Part shown: piece after piece, positions 60,270 to 64,000 of the stretch
Layout: every line of letters begins with the position of its first letter
Position numbering within the stretch: the stretch's first letter is position 1
Source: Burkholderiales bacterium
GTDB taxonomy: Bacteria > Pseudomonadota > Gammaproteobacteria > Burkholderiales > Burkholderiaceae_E
Direction: 5' to 3'
Assembly: GCA_947487165.1 (NCBI GenBank)
Contig: CANKWX010000001.1
Span: 1 to 64,000, forward strand
DNA: 64,000 nt
Notes under the pieces: generated by a model
What the model was told of the DNA's origin: nothing
What the model saw: only the letters and a program-made list of their open reading frames with translations
Database searches by the model: none
Program-made: the position numbers and the translations under genes

Positions 60270-60595
60270 GGCGATTTCTCCTGGGATGCAGGGGTGCTGT
60301 TGAGATGGCCGCTTGCGGCCTGAGCCAGCGAGCGTCTGGCCGCATCGGTATCGATCAGGGGGAAAACGTCGAAGGTGGCCGGGATCATCTCCGACCATTC
60401 GGTGAGGGCGGCATGCAGGGCTTCGTTGGAGGCCAGATCGAAGGTGACTGCAACGCCGCGTCCGACCCGGGGATAGGCCGACAGCGCCTCGCCCGAGGCG
60501 AGCTTGGGTCCGATCCAGTCCCAGAACGCCTGGCGGTGTGAGGCAACCGTCGAGGGGCGTTCGGGACGAGGATGGCTGACGACCAGAAACAGCAT
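60266..60595 (-). CDS. muconolactone-isomerase-like small protein
   Basis: 109 residues with a ferredoxin-like alpha+beta barrel pattern: MLFLVVSHPRPE, then LASGEALSAYPRVGRG and FDLASNEALHAALTEW. This matches the layout of muconolactone delta-isomerase and DUF3303-type proteins, though identity is modest. It overlaps the VOC gene by 4 bases, so the two are cotranscribed and may act in one degradative step. Confidence 0.6.
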   Translation of the reverse strand: MLFLVVSHPRPERPSTVASHRQAFWDWIGPKLASGEALSAYPRVGRGVAVTFDLASNEALHAALTEWSEMIPATFDVFPLIDTDAARRSLAQAASGHLNSTPASQEKSP

Positions 60596-60614
60596 GCTTC
60601 AGGTCGCCGGGTAA

Positions 60615-62696
<2,082 letters not shown>

Positions 62697-62812
62697 GAGC
62701 TCCTCCTGAGTTTGATGAGAGGATACCGCAGGCATGCTGATCGATCCTGCGCATCAGGCAGGTCATCGACTTGCCGGATAGACTCGTCGGTCGACCGACC
62801 AAGGCGCACCTC

Positions 62813-63754
62813 ATGCCAAGCGGATCAAAAACACCGGCGGTGACTGTTGGCACATCGGGCGCAGGGACGACCCTTGGCGTGAGTGTGCTGGCGGTGCCGC
62901 TGCTGGCTGTTTTATGGGGCCTTAACTGGCCGTCGGTGCGGGTGCTGCTTGCCTGGTGGTCGCCCTGGCAGGTGCGCGCGGTGGGGCTTGGCGCCGGCGC
63001 GCTGCTGCTCTTTGCACTGTCGCGCATCCGCGGCCAGTCTTTGCAGGTGCCCGCCGGCATGCGCTGGCGACTGGTCGTGTCGGCCTTGCTCTCGATCGTC
63101 GGCTTCAATGTCTGCACCGCGTTTGCGCAGCTGTCGGGCTCGACCGCGCGGGCAACCATCGTGACCTATTCGATGCCGGTCTGGGTCGTGCTGCTGGCCT
63201 GGGCGGTCGCGGGCGAGCGGCCGGATGCGCGTCGCTGCTTGTCGGTGGCGCTCGCGGTCCTCGGTTTGGGATTGCTCGCGATGCCGCTGCAGGCAGCCGG
63301 TGCATCGCTTGGCGGCATTCTTTTCGCGCTGGGCGCGAGCCTGAGCTGGGCTGGCGGTACCGTATTTCTCAAGCGCTTTCCGCTGACGGTGGCGCCATTG
63401 CCCGCCACCGCGTGGCAGCTTGCGATCGGGGCTGCGGTCACGCTGGCGGGCTGGGCGGTGTCAGTCGGCTCGGGCGGCGGATCCCCGACCGGCGCCCCTG
63501 TCTGGCCCGAGCACTGGTTCTGGATCGCACTCGGCTTTCACGTGCTGTTTGCGATGGCGCTCGGCTATCTGGTGTGGTTCGACGTGGTGGCCCGATTGCC
63601 GGGCGGGGTCGCGGCATTGGGAACACTGCTGGTACCGGTGGTGGGCGTGACCGGCGCGATGCTGCTGCTCGGCGAGCGGCCCACCGCGAGCGACATCGCC
63701 GGGCTGGTGCTGATTACTGCCGCGGCCGCGATCGTGCTGCGGCCTTCGACCTAA
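62813..63754 (+). CDS. DMT-family (EamA) transporter
   Basis: 313 residues with about ten helices in two EamA repeats (WGLNWPSVRVLLAWWSP at the start; ATAWQLAIGAAVTLAGW in the second). Such permeases export amino acids or metabolites; substrate unknown. It is divergent from the FadJ-like gene, with 116 bases between, and its stop overlaps the convergent CoA-transferase gene by 4 bases. Confidence 0.9.
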   Translation: MPSGSKTPAVTVGTSGAGTTLGVSVLAVPLLAVLWGLNWPSVRVLLAWWSPWQVRAVGLGAGALLLFALSRIRGQSLQVPAGMRWRLVVSALLSIVGFNVCTAFAQLSGSTARATIVTYSMPVWVVLLAWAVAGERPDARRCLSVALAVLGLGLLAMPLQAAGASLGGILFALGASLSWAGGTVFLKRFPLTVAPLPATAWQLAIGAAVTLAGWAVSVGSGGGSPTGAPVWPEHWFWIALGFHVLFAMALGYLVWFDVVARLPGGVAALGTLLVPVVGVTGAMLLLGERPTASDIAGLVLITAAAAIVLRPST

Positions 63755-64000
63755 GCCGTCACGACGACGCCGGCCGCCGCCAGTCGGGCCACTTCGGCAC
63801 CCGACAATCCGAGCAGCTCCTGCAAAATTTCGCCGGTGTGCTCGCCAAGCGCCGGCGCCGGTGTGCGCACCGAGCCCGGGGTCTTGCTCAGGCGCACCGG
63901 CACATTGGCCATCAGGACCTTGCCCGAGCGCGGATGATCCATGGTGATCAGCGACTCGCGTGCGGCCACCTGCGGATGGTCGACCACCTGGCCGATGTTG
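63751..64000 (-). CDS. class III (CaiB/BaiF) CoA-transferase, C-terminal part
   Basis: The last 82 residues of a CoA-transferase; the gene continues beyond the right edge. VPVRLSKTPGSVRTPAPALGEHTGEILQ (quoted in part: TPAPALGEHTGEIL) is the typical family end. It transfers CoA between carboxylic acids, consistent with the fatty-acyl genes nearby. The start and active-site Asp are outside the window. Confidence 0.9.
   Translation of the reverse strand, partial: NIGQVVDHPQVAARESLITMDHPRSGKVLMANVPVRLSKTPGSVRTPAPALGEHTGEILQELLGLSGAEVARLAAAGVVVTA

Overview
The window is about 64 kb of GC-rich DNA from an anoxygenic phototrophic proteobacterium. It is most likely a betaproteobacterium of the Burkholderiales type. 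I infer this from the bchFNBHLM-lhaA-puhABC-acsF order, a Bug-type solute receptor, the paired DUF1800/DUF1501 genes, and the RND and beta-oxidation genes. The only ring-E cyclase here is the oxygen-dependent AcsF; no bchE is present. That suggests bacteriochlorophyll synthesis in air. No rRNA, tRNA, CRISPR array or insertion sequence was seen.

Region 1 (1-35.3 kb) is a photosynthesis gene cluster in two convergent halves. The plus-strand half is bchF-N-B-H-L-M-lhaA-puhA-B-C-acsF-puhE-crtB, followed by a 61-residue membrane protein and a DUF2269 membrane protein. It makes bacteriochlorophyllide precursors, the reaction-centre H subunit and its assembly factors, and phytoene. The minus-strand half, read from 35.3 kb leftward, is bchI-D-O, crtE-F, bchC-X-Y-Z, pufB, a beta-like gene, pufA, pufL, pufM, pufC and crtC. 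It encodes Mg-chelatase, GGPP and methoxy-carotenoid steps, chlorophyllide reductase, the LH1 antenna and the reaction centre. The halves meet around an SDR gene and a Bug receptor gene at 16.4-18.4 kb. Genes for crtI, crtD, bchG, bchP, ppsR and LH2 are not in the window.

Two features of the puf operon stand out. PufM is fused in frame to a C-terminal OmpA-like domain, which would lie in the periplasm. Between pufB and pufA there is a 74-codon gene for a beta-like antenna polypeptide in which the bacteriochlorophyll-ligating His is replaced by Gln and which carries a C-terminal tail. Together they suggest a modified, possibly cell-wall-associated, RC-LH1 core.

Region 2 (35.4-53.4 kb) holds a RidA-family gene, a TetR regulator with its own palindromic operators, a tripartite RND pump (outer-membrane factor, adaptor, permease), a DUF1800/DUF1501 pair, a free-standing biotinyl domain protein, and a Czc-like heavy-metal RND operon preceded by a small secreted-type ORF.

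Region 3 (52.6-64 kb) holds an SDR gene divergent from a second TetR gene with palindromes between them. Next come an enoyl-reductase-like dehydrogenase, a small chaperone cluster (CbpA-like DnaJ protein divergent from two Hsp20 genes), and a fatty-acyl metabolism group (acyl-CoA synthetase, VOC protein, muconolactone-isomerase-like protein, FadJ-like bifunctional enzyme). The window ends with a DMT exporter and the end of a class III CoA-transferase gene.
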